In this document: positions 18,275 through 26,841 of the stretch, one piece after another
Numbering within the stretch: the first letter of the stretch is position 1
Layout of the letters: every line of letters starts with the position of its first letter
Origin: Lachnospiraceae bacterium
GTDB lineage: Bacteria; Bacillota; Clostridia; Lachnospirales; Lachnospiraceae
Assembly: GCA_900753305.1 (NCBI GenBank)
Contig: CAADYR010000126.1
Location: 35,772 to 99,771, forward strand
Reading direction: 5' to 3'
DNA length: 64,000 nt
Position numbers and translations under genes: made by a program
Notes under the pieces: model-generated
Seen by the model: the letters and a program-made list of their open reading frames with translations, nothing else
Told to the model about the DNA's origin: nothing
Database searches by the model: none

Positions 18275-18353
18275 GATATGGATAAGTCAATTATATTTTG
18301 GGTAGAAAAATAGGAGAAAAGGTACAGGAAAGAGTGGATTTTTTTGGAAGATA

Positions 18354-18382
18354 TTGATATACTTAATCCGTTAAACTATAAA
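18354..18382 (+). promoter_or_regulatory. Probable promoter of the B2-ABC exporter operon
   Basis: TTGATA (18354-18359), a 17-base spacer and TATAAA (18377-18382), 26 bases before the B2 ATG. A GGAG ribosome site lies between. Confidence 0.6.
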
Positions 18383-18408
18383 GTAGCAATGTAATAAGGA
18401 GAGCATAC

Positions 18409-18837
18409 ATGTCACGCATAGGTAATTATCTCAAATACAATAATGAAAAATGGATGAGTATCAAGATTTATATTTATACATTATTTTACCGTTTGTGTAT
18501 TTTATGGATGCCCAAACCAAAGCTGGAACGAATGATGGGAGAGCGGGGAGAAGAGTCTCAGACAGAAGAAACACTGGAGAACCTGAAGAGAGCGATGAGG
18601 ATCAGTACTCATGTGAACAGGATTACGGAACATACCGTATGGGAGAGCAAGTGTCTTGTACGTGCCATGACTGCGAGAAAGTTACTAAAAGAAGAAGGCA
18701 TTCATTCTACTTTATATCTTGGAGTAGGTAAGGATGAAGGAAAAATGATAGCTCATGCATGGCTTCGATGTGGTCAGATGTATGTGACCGGAGGAAATGG
18801 CAAAGATTATGCCATGGTGGCTAAATTCAGAAATTAA
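18409..18837 (+). CDS. Lasso peptide biosynthesis B2 protein (transglutaminase-type leader peptidase)
   Basis: A 142-residue protein of the lasso B2 family, the cysteine protease that removes the leader before ring closure. The catalytic Cys82 is in WESKCLVRAMTA and the His116 in KMIAHAWLRCG, followed by the VTGG strand; these are the standard B2 marks. A hydrophobic segment (about 19-34) near the N-terminus is also common in B2 proteins. It has its own promoter, and its end lies 25 bases before the exporter start. It is the only B2 in the window although there are two cyclases and two PqqD proteins, so it may serve both precursors. Confidence 0.88.
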   Translation: MSRIGNYLKYNNEKWMSIKIYIYTLFYRLCILWMPKPKLERMMGERGEESQTEETLENLKRAMRISTHVNRITEHTVWESKCLVRAMTARKLLKEEGIHSTLYLGVGKDEGKMIAHAWLRCGQMYVTGGNGKDYAMVAKFRN

Positions 18838-18862
18838 TAGAGCGTTGATTGAGGGAGAGCAA

Positions 18863-20539
18863 ATGAATAAATTAAGGAAGTTGTGGAGCGATAGAGGCAA
18901 TCAGTATCAGTATGCAAAATGGCTGGCTCAGTATGCGAAACCCTATACGGGCAGGATCACACTTATGATGTGCTTTAATCTGATCTATACTGTAGTCAGT
19001 CTTGTCATGGTCACTTTAACAAAAAGGATCATAGATAATGCAACAGAAGGAAATCCCTTTGTAGCGTTGATCGTTGGTTATCTGCTGTTAACACTTGGAT
19101 TGCAGGTTGTATCTGTTATAAGTACACTGATGAATGCAATGTTGACTGAGCGGTTTTCATTTGGAATACGGAAGCAGATCTATGAGAAGATCATACGTTC
19201 TCACTGGATGGATGTGAAAAAATACCATACGGGTGATCTGATGACCCGTCTTACCAGTGATGCCGGGAATGTAGCAGATGGGATCATAGGAACGATTCCA
19301 AGCATTGTTCAGCTTATCATAGAATTGTTACTTGTGTTCTTTACATTGTTCAGTTATTCTCCGATGCTTGCTTTCTTTGCATTATTAGTAGCACCTGTAG
19401 CTGCAGTCACGTCATGGTGGTTTGGCAGAAAATTGAAGCGGTTACAGGTAAAAGTACAGGAATCAGAATCTGCATATCGTTCTTTTTTACAGGAGAGTCT
19501 TGCCAATCTTCTGATCGTAAAGGCTTTTGCTAATGAAGAATATTCTACACAGAAACTGACAGAATTGAGAGAGAACAGATTTCAATGGGTATATAAAAGA
19601 ACGAAAATGGGACTGATCAGTTCAACAGCAATGTCAATGTCCTTTCAGATTGGATATATCGTTGCTTTTGCCTATGGAGCTGTACAGATTTCATTAAAGA
19701 CGATTACATATGGTACCATGTCGGTCTTTCTGACACTGGTAAACAGAGTTCAGGCACCGGTTATGGGACTGGCACAGCAAATTCCCAAGGTAGTGTCCAT
19801 ACTTGCATCAGCAGGCAGAATTATGGAATTACAGAATATTCCTGTAGAGGAAAGGGAGAAGAGCCCTCTGGAGGTAGTTCAGGTTGGCGTAGATGTAAAG
19901 GACCTCACCTTCGGTTATACCAGGGAGAAAGTATTGGAAGATGTATCCCTGAGTATTGCACCGGGTGAATTTGTAGCAATTATAGGTGAATCAGGAATTG
20001 GTAAAACAACACTGATCCGTATTATTATGTCCTTTATGAGCAACATACAGGGCAGTGTAACTTTCTATAATGAAAAGGGTGAGACACAGAAAGCGAATGC
20101 AGTGACCCGAAATTTTATAGCATATGTACCACAGGGTAATACCCTGTTCAGTGGAACAGTACGTGAGAATATCAGGATGGGCAATCTGAATGCAACAGAA
20201 GAAGAGATGTATCAGGCATTGAAACTGGCAGCAGCATATGATTTTGTTCAGGAATTACCCAAAGGAATCGATACTGTAATAGGAGAACGTGGACATGGAT
20301 TATCCGAAGGACAGGCACAAAGAATTGCAATTGCAAGGGCTTTTGTAAGAAAAGCTCCATTCCTGATATTGGATGAGGCAACCTCAGCATTGGATGAGGC
20401 AACAGAACAGGCAGTTATTAAGGGACTTCAGATGCTGGAGCCGAAACCTACCTGTCTGGTCATTACCCACAGGAAGAGTATTCTACAGTATTGTGACAGA
20501 GAAATTAAAATCGAAAACAGGAAAATAGTTGAAGAATAA
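18863..20539 (+). CDS. ABC exporter (fused permease and ATPase) of the lasso locus
   Basis: A 558-residue half-transporter. Six membrane segments fill about residues 25-310 and the nucleotide-binding domain about 330-558, with Walker A GESGIGKTTLI (near 375), signature LSEGQAQRIAIARAF (near 479) and Walker B FLILDEATSALD. There is no N-terminal C39 peptidase domain, in keeping with leader removal by B2. ATG 18863 has GAGGGAGAGC upstream and is preferred to the in-frame ATG at 18797, which overlaps B2. Family role: homodimeric export of mature peptide, often giving self-immunity. It ends tail to tail with the histidine kinase gene, one base apart. It is related to the exporter at 23742. Confidence 0.87.
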   Translation: MNKLRKLWSDRGNQYQYAKWLAQYAKPYTGRITLMMCFNLIYTVVSLVMVTLTKRIIDNATEGNPFVALIVGYLLLTLGLQVVSVISTLMNAMLTERFSFGIRKQIYEKIIRSHWMDVKKYHTGDLMTRLTSDAGNVADGIIGTIPSIVQLIIELLLVFFTLFSYSPMLAFFALLVAPVAAVTSWWFGRKLKRLQVKVQESESAYRSFLQESLANLLIVKAFANEEYSTQKLTELRENRFQWVYKRTKMGLISSTAMSMSFQIGYIVAFAYGAVQISLKTITYGTMSVFLTLVNRVQAPVMGLAQQIPKVVSILASAGRIMELQNIPVEEREKSPLEVVQVGVDVKDLTFGYTREKVLEDVSLSIAPGEFVAIIGESGIGKTTLIRIIMSFMSNIQGSVTFYNEKGETQKANAVTRNFIAYVPQGNTLFSGTVRENIRMGNLNATEEEMYQALKLAAAYDFVQELPKGIDTVIGERGHGLSEGQAQRIAIARAFVRKAPFLILDEATSALDEATEQAVIKGLQMLEPKPTCLVITHRKSILQYCDREIKIENRKIVEE

Positions 20540-20540
20540 A

Positions 20541-21350
20541 CTAGAGAGGAAGACGCAGAATAAAGCGGCTTCCTTTTTTATATTCGCTTTCGCAGGTTAC
20601 AGTTCCATTATGATGTTCCATAATTGATTTTACAATAGAAAGTCCGAAACCACTGCTGGCATCTGCACCTGGTGTGCGTGATTTCTGAACCATATAGGAA
20701 CGGTCAAATATTTTTTCTGTATTTTTGTGTGAGATGCCGATTCCGTGATCTGCAACATAGATGATCAGGCAATTTTCTTCTCTGTCTATATAGGCACCCA
20801 ACTCTATATAGGGTGTTCCCTTGCTGTATTTAAGAGCATTATTAAAAAGATTATCCAGAACCCTGTGGATGAGGATGGGATCAACAAACAGAGTAATGTT
20901 GAGATCATCTGCTATATTAAGTTTTAATTCGGCGTTTTCATAACGGGAGTCTTCCTCGCATAAATAGAAGTAGTCTTCCAGAAGAAAGCGCATATCTACG
21001 TTCTCCTTATGTACTTTATTATCAGAGGAATCCAGAGAAGACAACAGAAAGATATCGTTGATCAGATGCTCCATATAGGCGATCCTTTTTTGCATGATCA
21101 GGAGATTTTCGTTTAATTCTTCACAGGAAAGTTCCGGACAGGATAACATATACTCTACAGAATTGGATAATGCTGTGACAGGAGCACGCAGATCATGAGA
21201 AATATTGGCATAGAACTCCAATCGCTGTTTTTCCTGCTGTAATAATTGCTGATTGGCCTCATTCAACTTTAAATTGGCACTATATAGTGCGTGAGATAAT
21301 TCTTCTACTGATAATTCCGGTTTCTCAAAACAGTTTTTTTTGGCAGACAT
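20541..21350 (-). CDS. Soluble sensor histidine kinase
   Basis: A 269-residue histidine kinase without any membrane segment. Residues 20-48 form a Gln/Leu-rich helix; the HisKA box is FYANISHDLRAPVTAL with the phospho-accepting His52. The ATPase domain has NALKYSKG (N box), DHGIGIS (G1) and GFGLSIVKSIMEHHNG (G2). The start is set at 21350 because AAGGAG lies six bases upstream; the open frame extends further into the response-regulator gene but without a good start. It is the last gene of the kinase-regulator operon. A cytoplasmic signal or a separate sensor partner is implied. Confidence 0.88.
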   Translation of the reverse strand: MSAKKNCFEKPELSVEELSHALYSANLKLNEANQQLLQQEKQRLEFYANISHDLRAPVTALSNSVEYMLSCPELSCEELNENLLIMQKRIAYMEHLINDIFLLSSLDSSDNKVHKENVDMRFLLEDYFYLCEEDSRYENAELKLNIADDLNITLFVDPILIHRVLDNLFNNALKYSKGTPYIELGAYIDREENCLIIYVADHGIGISHKNTEKIFDRSYMVQKSRTPGADASSGFGLSIVKSIMEHHNGTVTCESEYKKGSRFILRLPL

Positions 21351-21360
21351 ATGAAACTCC

Positions 21361-22044
21361 TTATTTAGCAATAAACTGATAACCCTTTGACCAGACTGTT
21401 TCAAGACAATTACTGATAGCGGGATAGGCATTTAACTTTTTGCGCAGGCGATTGACTGTTACCATGATCGTCTTTCTGTCAGATTCTATGTATTGTCCCC
21501 ATACAGCATTTCCAATATCCTCAAAGGAAAAAACAGTGTTAGGGGAAGCAGCTAAAAGATGCAGAAGATCATATTCTTTGTTTGTTAAAGGAATTTCAGT
21601 ATTTTCATAATATGCTTTGCGTGCAGTCAGCTCCAGACGTAGAGGAGGATATTCCAATACAGAGGATGAAACGGTGGAGGTTCTCTGGTAACGACGTATG
21701 AGTACCTGAATTCTGGCTGCCAGTTCCCTCAGACTATAAGGCTTTATCATATAGTCGTCAGCGCCTAACATAAGTCCCTGTATTTTGTCATCTTCAGAAT
21801 CGCGGCCAGTCAGGAATATGACAGGAGCCTGACTTAACTGGCGGATTTCTGTACAGGCTTTGAAACCATCAGTCCCGGGCATCATAACATCCAGAACGAT
21901 GCAATCGGGCGTGAAGTCCTTCAATATTTTATAAGCATTTCTGGCATTTGTAGCAGCTTTGACATCATAACCGGCCTGCAGAAAATACTTTGCATTGATC
22001 TTTAAAACTTCCTTATCATCATCTACAAGAAGAAGATTAGGCAT
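21361..22044 (-). CDS. OmpR/PhoB-family response regulator
   Basis: A 227-residue DNA-binding response regulator. The receiver domain has the acidic pair in LLVDDDKEV, phospho-acceptor Asp52 in CIVLDVMMPGTDG, Thr79 in VIFLTGRD and Lys101 in DDYMIKPYS. The C-terminal winged helix (about 130-227) shows PLTNKEYDLLHLLA and TVNRLRKKL. It lies 10 bases before the histidine kinase and one base after the HPr-kinase-like gene 2, so all three share a transcript. Targets are probably promoters in this island, which is inference. Confidence 0.92.
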   Translation of the reverse strand: MPNLLLVDDDKEVLKINAKYFLQAGYDVKAATNARNAYKILKDFTPDCIVLDVMMPGTDGFKACTEIRQLSQAPVIFLTGRDSEDDKIQGLMLGADDYMIKPYSLRELAARIQVLIRRYQRTSTVSSSVLEYPPLRLELTARKAYYENTEIPLTNKEYDLLHLLAASPNTVFSFEDIGNAVWGQYIESDRKTIMVTVNRLRKKLNAYPAISNCLETVWSKGYQFIAK

Positions 22045-22045
22045 A

Positions 22046-22948
22046 TTATAATTCCTCCATTTTTTCAGTAATTGAAAAGGAAGTTCGGATGACTTCCTGA
22101 GTTGTATCTACTCCATCAGGACGAAGGATCACATAGACAGGAACACAGGATGCGATCTTAAGGCATAGGCTTCCTGTCTGCGGAGCATATTTGTTTTCTT
22201 TTAACAGATGGCGCATAAAAAGATTGTTGGCACATGCGTGAAAAGCATCTAATCCCTGTAATTTTTGACATTGAACGCCTGTAACGGGAGCTTTTATCAA
22301 AATAATCATTCCCTTGATCACTTTTGGGGCAGCATTAAAAATGTCATGACATGGAACAAGAAATTTATCTTTTTCTTCATCAATGTAAATAAGTTGTTCC
22401 AGAGAATGACCGGAACGCAGGGCTGCATCGCGGCACAGTTTCTGATAGGGAAAAGCTGCCTTGACTCTGGCAAATCCGGATTTATCATATTCTACCAGTG
22501 CCATATCGTCAGCCATAAGCTGATAGCCTCGAGTTAAATAAGCATTTGTAAGAGTAGATTTACCACTTCCGCTTTCACCGCAAAACAGAAATGCTCCATT
22601 CTGATCCGATACTGTACTGCAATGCAGGGCTGCTTCATTACGCTGCATTGCAAGCATAGACATGCCCCATCCAAGAATATAGGTGCGAAGATATATTTCA
22701 TTTCCACCCGGTTTCAACTGATAGGATATTTTATTTCCATTTTGAATAAGAAGATAGCAGGTCCGGTTCTCCAGCCAACTGACATCAGAACTGAAATCAT
22801 AAGAAATTTCAGAAGAATGTGGAGGAATAAGGCTGTCTACATGATCAGAAGTAATCTCAACATCAGTTGATCCGTCATTACCTGGCATAAGCTGTGGAAA
22901 GGACAGATCGGAAGTAAGATTCAGATCATAAATTTTATAATAATACAT
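22046..22948 (-). CDS. HPr-kinase-like kinase of the RiPP locus (copy 2)
   Basis: A 300-residue paralogue of kinase 1: it begins MYYYKIYDLNLTSDL (kinase 1: FYYKIYGMTVESDI), with Walker A CGESGSGKSTLTNAYL at 123-138 and LMADDMALVEYD after it. The spacing and length match kinase 1 throughout. It is the first gene of a minus-strand operon with the response regulator and histidine kinase, an unusual pairing. Members near lasso peptides phosphorylate precursor side chains; here it might act on any of the three leader-bearing peptides or take part in signalling. No substrate can be assigned. Confidence 0.75.
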   Translation of the reverse strand: MYYYKIYDLNLTSDLSFPQLMPGNDGSTDVEITSDHVDSLIPPHSSEISYDFSSDVSWLENRTCYLLIQNGNKISYQLKPGGNEIYLRTYILGWGMSMLAMQRNEAALHCSTVSDQNGAFLFCGESGSGKSTLTNAYLTRGYQLMADDMALVEYDKSGFARVKAAFPYQKLCRDAALRSGHSLEQLIYIDEEKDKFLVPCHDIFNAAPKVIKGMIILIKAPVTGVQCQKLQGLDAFHACANNLFMRHLLKENKYAPQTGSLCLKIASCVPVYVILRPDGVDTTQEVIRTSFSITEKMEEL

Positions 22949-22988
22949 AGAAAATCCTTTTACTGATTTGTAATATCGTTATGGTTAT

Positions 22989-23018
22989 AGTATAGCGCAA
23001 GTGATCTTCCTTACGCAA
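22989..23018 (-). promoter_or_regulatory. Probable promoter of the kinase 2-regulator-histidine kinase operon
   Basis: On the minus strand TTGCGT (23018-23013), an 18-base spacer and TATACT (22994-22989), about 40 bases before the ATG at 22948. Confidence 0.42.
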
Positions 23019-23174
23019 TATATTTCCGAAGGTGGAACACATGGATATTGCAGAAGACAGGAATAACAAAAAGATAACAAATGTGTTAGAAGCATTTACA
23101 AAATGAAAAGGATGTTATAAACTATTATGGTTTAAAGAGTGAGTGAATCATTAGTATGTAAGGAAGGATGAAAG

Positions 23175-23699
23175 ATGAAGAAGTACAATAGCCCATTGAT
23201 AGACGACATGGATGTTAAGGTTGAGGGGGTATACGCAGGAAGTGGTAGTCAGGAGATTCCGGATGTACCGATCATTCCGCCAAAAGATGACCCTGTTACA
23301 CCACCGGGAGGAGATACAGAGTATACTGTTGAAGAGAAGGGATGGACTTCACATAATAGCGGAAGCCACTCTGAAGGACAGTTGTATGTGCATTATACAG
23401 GTACAGGCAGCAAATATTCCAGAGTTTCAGTAGAATATACAACTAATTTTGACATTATTGAGATTTGGGGCTATGGTCCCTGTGAGGTAATACAGACAGG
23501 TTCAAGATCATTCACGGTAAGCAGGACTAATACCTGTGCATTTAACAGTGGGGAGAATCTTGAACTGAAATTTGGATTAAGATCTAATGTTGAGGATTAC
23601 AAATCAGAAAATAATTCGCTTGGGGCAGTGGGAGTTTCATCAAGCCCCAATTCAGGCATATATAAATTTACCATGGTTGGACAACCCAGACTGAGTTAA
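23175..23699 (+). CDS. 174-aa exported-type protein with RiPP-like N-terminal leader
   Basis: The first 24 residues (MKKYNSPLIDDMDVKVEGVYAGSG) have the same shape as the two lasso-type leaders: MK-basic, aromatic plus Asn, Pro, an acidic amphipathic helix, then a Gly-rich junction. There is no Sec signal peptide. A Pro/Asp-rich linker (VPIIPPKDDPVTPPGG) follows, then about 120 residues rich in Thr, Ser, Tyr and Gly that look like a beta sandwich (LELKFGLRSN, IYKFTMVG). AAGGAAGGATG lies upstream, and a terminator separates it from an ABC exporter 42 bases on. It may be a leader-directed exported protein or an oversized RiPP precursor. I do not recognise a named family with certainty. Confidence 0.7.
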   Translation: MKKYNSPLIDDMDVKVEGVYAGSGSQEIPDVPIIPPKDDPVTPPGGDTEYTVEEKGWTSHNSGSHSEGQLYVHYTGTGSKYSRVSVEYTTNFDIIEIWGYGPCEVIQTGSRSFTVSRTNTCAFNSGENLELKFGLRSNVEDYKSENNSLGAVGVSSSPNSGIYKFTMVGQPRLS

Positions 23700-23702
23700 T
23701 TT

Positions 23703-23729
23703 GAGCACCACTTTTAGTGGTGCTCTTTT
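23703..23729 (+). terminator. Intrinsic terminator after the 174-aa leader-bearing protein
   Basis: Perfect 9-bp stem GAGCACCAC / GTGGTGCTC with loop TTTTA and a TTTT tail. As with the lasso precursors, it suggests high expression of the small gene with partial read-through into the exporter. Confidence 0.9.
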
Positions 23730-23741
23730 GAGGTACATTTC

Positions 23742-25481
23742 ATGTTGAAACAAATAAAGACTAAGATTCCATCGACAAAAAAAGCAATGCGATGGATGTG
23801 GAAGTATGCCAGAAGGCATATGAAGTCCATATTGATTTATACTGCACTGGGGTTTGCCGGTACGATCGGAGGGCTGGTAAGCAGTCTGGTATCAAAGGAT
23901 CTGGTTGATATTATCACAGGGCATAATACGGGAGAACTTTTAAAAACATTTGTCATGACAATTGCAGCCTCTCTGTTTACAATGTTGATCAGTCAGTTCG
24001 CAAGTTATGTTTCTTCTGTGATCAGTATTAAAGTTGCAAATGACATCAAAGCAGACATTTTTGATGTCATTATGAAAACTGAATGGGAAGAAGTATCCAA
24101 ATTTCATTCAGGTGAACTGATGGCAAGGTGGAGTGGAGATTCAGCCATTGTATCAAGTGGAATCCTGACACAGTTTCCAAGTTTGCTGATCAGTCTGTTT
24201 CGACTGATATCAGCCTTATATATGGTTGTAAAATATGATGCATCTTTTGCAGTCATTGCATTACTGAGTGTGCCTGTCAGTCTGATATGCAGTCAGAAGT
24301 CCCTTGGCAGGATGCAGCGTGCCAATCAGGCAACTTATGCTACCAGTACCAGAATGTCTTCTTTTCAACAGGAGACTTTTACCAATATACAGACAGTGAA
24401 AGCATTTGATCTGCTTCCGCAATATACGCGCAGGTTAAGAAGACTCCAGAGTGCATATGTGGAATCGCAGAAAAAATACCAAAAGACATCAAATCTTAAC
24501 TCCATGATCTTATCTCTGGCTGCCATGGCAACGAATTATATGTCATATAGTTGGGGAATTTACCGGGTGTGGACAGGGGCAATATCTTATGGTACTTTGA
24601 CTATGTTCCTCACGCTGTCCTCGACTTTAACCGGAGCAATGAATACGCTGATCAAGTTTGTTCCCAATACGGTTGCGCTGGTAAATTCGGTTCTGCGTAT
24701 TATGGAGCTGGAATCATTACCTAAGGAGGATTACAGTCAGCAGGAGACAGTTCGTAAATTTGCAGCAGAGCATGAAGCTGATGGAGTCGGTCTGTGTGTC
24801 AGAGAGGTCACCTATGCATATGGCAAAGGTGAAAATGTTCTGGAAAAGGTATCTTTTGAGGCATATCCTCACGAAGTGATCGCGTTGGTAGGTCCATCAG
24901 GAGAAGGTAAGACTACAATACTCCGTTATCTGTTATCCATTATCCGTCCTCAGTCAGGACAAGGTTATCTGTGTCAGGGAAATAAAAGGACAGAGATCAC
25001 GCTGACTGCTTCTGTTCGTCAGCTTATGGCATATGTTCCTCAGGGTAATACCATGTTCTCCGGTTCAATAGCTGATAACATGCGTAATGTAAAAGAAGAT
25101 GCTACAGATGAGGAAATTATTGAGGCATTGAAATTAGCCTGTGCATGGGATTTTGTCAACAAATTACCGCAGGGCATATATAGTCAGATACAGGAACGTG
25201 GTGGTGGATTTTCAGAAGGTCAGGCGCAAAGACTGTCAATTGCCAGAGCATTACTGAGAAAATCACCTATATTGCTGTTGGATGAGGCAACTTCTGCACT
25301 GGATATGCATACGGAGAAGATGGTATTACATAATATTATGCAGGATGAATATCCAAGAACTACGGTAGTAACAACACATCGTCCTTCAGTCCTGCGGCAA
25401 TGTAACCGTGTATATTCGATTCATAACAGACAATGCCACAAACTGACAGAAGAAGAAATAAAGGAATTAATAGAAGGATAA
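23742..25481 (+). CDS. ABC exporter (fused permease and ATPase), second copy
   Basis: A 579-residue half-transporter with membrane segments in about residues 25-310 and an ATPase domain with Walker A GPSGEGKTTILR (near 385), signature FSEGQAQRLSIARALL and Walker B PILLLDEATSALD. No C39 peptidase domain is present. The layout and motifs match the exporter at 18863 (both keep a FxSGELMxR/TGDLMTR stretch and YVPQGNTxFSG). It is the likely exporter of the 174-aa protein just upstream or of precursor 2. It ends two bases before the stop of a convergent gene. Substrate assignment rests on position only. Confidence 0.86.
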   Translation: MLKQIKTKIPSTKKAMRWMWKYARRHMKSILIYTALGFAGTIGGLVSSLVSKDLVDIITGHNTGELLKTFVMTIAASLFTMLISQFASYVSSVISIKVANDIKADIFDVIMKTEWEEVSKFHSGELMARWSGDSAIVSSGILTQFPSLLISLFRLISALYMVVKYDASFAVIALLSVPVSLICSQKSLGRMQRANQATYATSTRMSSFQQETFTNIQTVKAFDLLPQYTRRLRRLQSAYVESQKKYQKTSNLNSMILSLAAMATNYMSYSWGIYRVWTGAISYGTLTMFLTLSSTLTGAMNTLIKFVPNTVALVNSVLRIMELESLPKEDYSQQETVRKFAAEHEADGVGLCVREVTYAYGKGENVLEKVSFEAYPHEVIALVGPSGEGKTTILRYLLSIIRPQSGQGYLCQGNKRTEITLTASVRQLMAYVPQGNTMFSGSIADNMRNVKEDATDEEIIEALKLACAWDFVNKLPQGIYSQIQERGGGFSEGQAQRLSIARALLRKSPILLLDEATSALDMHTEKMVLHNIMQDEYPRTTVVTTHRPSVLRQCNRVYSIHNRQCHKLTEEEIKELIEG

Positions 25482-25483
25482 TT

Positions 25484-26344
25484 TTACAGGATATTTTCAT
25501 CAATGAATTTTTGAGACATTTGTGCTGCGGTGATATCAGGGGTACAGCACAAGTTACCAAGGACTATTTTGCCTGCCAGGGTTTGACAGACCTGGAGATT
25601 TTTTGACATCATGTCATGATTCCATGACGGAGTAAGACAACGGGCGGTAAGTTGTATCACACCATCGAGGGGAGCGGAGGCCTGTATGGTGTTATGTTGT
25701 CCCTGCCTGAGAAAAATAACGCCTCCCAGTGGGGCAATTTCGTTATGGTAGATATTGGATGTACCACACCAGGGAAGACCGGCAGCGAGAGGAATTCCTT
25801 GCGGGGAAAGATAACAGACGGCAACATCACCGTTGAAATCTCTGAAGGGAAAGCCTGCTTTTCTCCACAGGTTTACATGGGTACTTTTGCCGGTTCCGGA
25901 AGGTGCAGAAAAAAGCCATACGTGGTCGTGATATAGAATAGAAGCCGAGTGTATGGCAATACGCTGGTATTGCTGCATATAAAAGAAAAAGGCATCGCGT
26001 ATGGAATACATAATTTCAATACCATGATTCAGGACTTCGTCTTTTATATAAACAGTTGCCTGTTTTGAGTCCTTTTTCAGCAGGTATCCATAGACGCTGG
26101 ATAAAGGGGACTGATAGATTATATGGTAGGAATCGGTATTCTCATAAATATAAATCAGTTCTGACTGGATCAGCAGTGTTCCGTGATCTGTTCCGGCAGG
26201 TACATCTTTAATGAGATGTATCCATATCTGAGGTTCTTCTGAGTTGGAAATCTCAAAATCTGCCAATTCAGGATGCAGATATTTATCCTCTGCTTCAATC
26301 CCAAGTAATAGTTCTGCAATTTGATATTTGTGAATTTTTTTCAT
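25484..26344 (-). CDS. HPr-kinase-like P-loop protein (copy 3, divergent)
   Basis: A 286-residue protein with Walker A LFSAPSGTGKSTHVNLW at about 144-160 and an acidic DFNGDVAV site after it, the arrangement of HPrK-related proteins in RiPP loci. It lacks the YYKIY start of copies 1 and 2 and is more distant. Several Cys residues lie in the C-terminal third (LPWCGTS, ARCLTP, LGNLCCTP). It is encoded 14 bases downstream of a PqqD-like gene, and the two form a small operon facing away from precursor 2. A precursor-modifying role is inferred from context. Confidence 0.68.
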   Translation of the reverse strand: MKKIHKYQIAELLLGIEAEDKYLHPELADFEISNSEEPQIWIHLIKDVPAGTDHGTLLIQSELIYIYENTDSYHIIYQSPLSSVYGYLLKKDSKQATVYIKDEVLNHGIEIMYSIRDAFFFYMQQYQRIAIHSASILYHDHVWLFSAPSGTGKSTHVNLWRKAGFPFRDFNGDVAVCYLSPQGIPLAAGLPWCGTSNIYHNEIAPLGGVIFLRQGQHNTIQASAPLDGVIQLTARCLTPSWNHDMMSKNLQVCQTLAGKIVLGNLCCTPDITAAQMSQKFIDENIL

Positions 26345-26358
26345 AATTAATTATCCTG

Positions 26359-26646
26359 TCAAAAAGGTTCTGTTAATAGTTTTCGGGCACGTAGCTGCAT
26401 CAGAAAGGTATCCAGATCCTTTCTCAGCAGAGCCATTTCTTCCCCTTCTCCGGTTACTTCATATTCAGTTGCCATCCGTTCCAGAAGCTGGGCGTAGGTA
26501 AGATCTTCCTGCAGTTGATTGCATAGGAAATAACCGGTATCGTTAAGGTTAAAAACGTGATTATAATTTACCACGTTCTGACCGACCGGTAGAATACAAT
26601 AACCGCCGGCAACTTCACAAACCATATAGCCATCTGCCAATTTCAT
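26359..26646 (-). CDS. PqqD-like RiPP recognition protein (second copy)
   Basis: A 95-residue PqqD-like protein: MKLADGYMVCEVAGGYCILPVG, then a FNLNDTGYFLCNQL block and a helical tail. This matches the fold order of the leader-binding RRE (three strands then helices). It differs clearly from the B1 at 17934 and would serve precursor 2, whose gene starts 196 bases away on the opposite strand. A GGAGC ribosome site precedes the start on the minus strand. Together with kinase copy 3 it forms a two-gene operon. Confidence 0.75.
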   Translation of the reverse strand: MKLADGYMVCEVAGGYCILPVGQNVVNYNHVFNLNDTGYFLCNQLQEDLTYAQLLERMATEYEVTGEGEEMALLRKDLDTFLMQLRARKLLTEPF

Positions 26647-26769
26647 TTAAAGCATGCTCCTTTTTTAATAAATTCCAATGTATAGTATATCATAAATATA
26701 AAGAAAAGAAACAATAAAACATCAATGGTACTTAAGATACAATTATTTCTATCAAATTTGTTAGAAATG

Positions 26770-26797
26770 TTGACTGGAAAAAGATGGAGTGTATAAT
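26770..26797 (+). promoter_or_regulatory. Probable promoter of precursor peptide 2
   Basis: TTGACT (26770-26775) and a perfect TATAAT (26792-26797) with a 16-base spacer, about 45 bases before the precursor 2 start. Confidence 0.7.
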
Positions 26798-26841
26798 ACA
26801 TTTGTATAATGAATTAATCTAATAAGAGGGAGGAACAAGTA

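Noticed and set aside
23041..23106. 21-codon frame with AAGGTGG upstream, between the kinase operon and the 174-aa protein
   Set aside because: It has no leader-like pattern, no matching terminator and no similarity to the other precursors; the ribosome-site match alone is too weak to call a gene.
23175..23699. Third lasso precursor
   Set aside because: The leader is similar, but there is no short core with a suitable ring acceptor; the body is a large folded-looking domain. Kept as a separate finding instead.
18863..25481. Bacteriocin exporters with leader-cutting C39 domain (lantibiotic or class II type)
   Set aside because: Neither ABC protein has an N-terminal C39 domain, and no lanthionine-forming or radical SAM enzyme is present.
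25652..25936. Plus-strand 94-aa Gly-rich frame
   Set aside because: Antisense shadow of the P-loop kinase at 25484-26344; no start signal.
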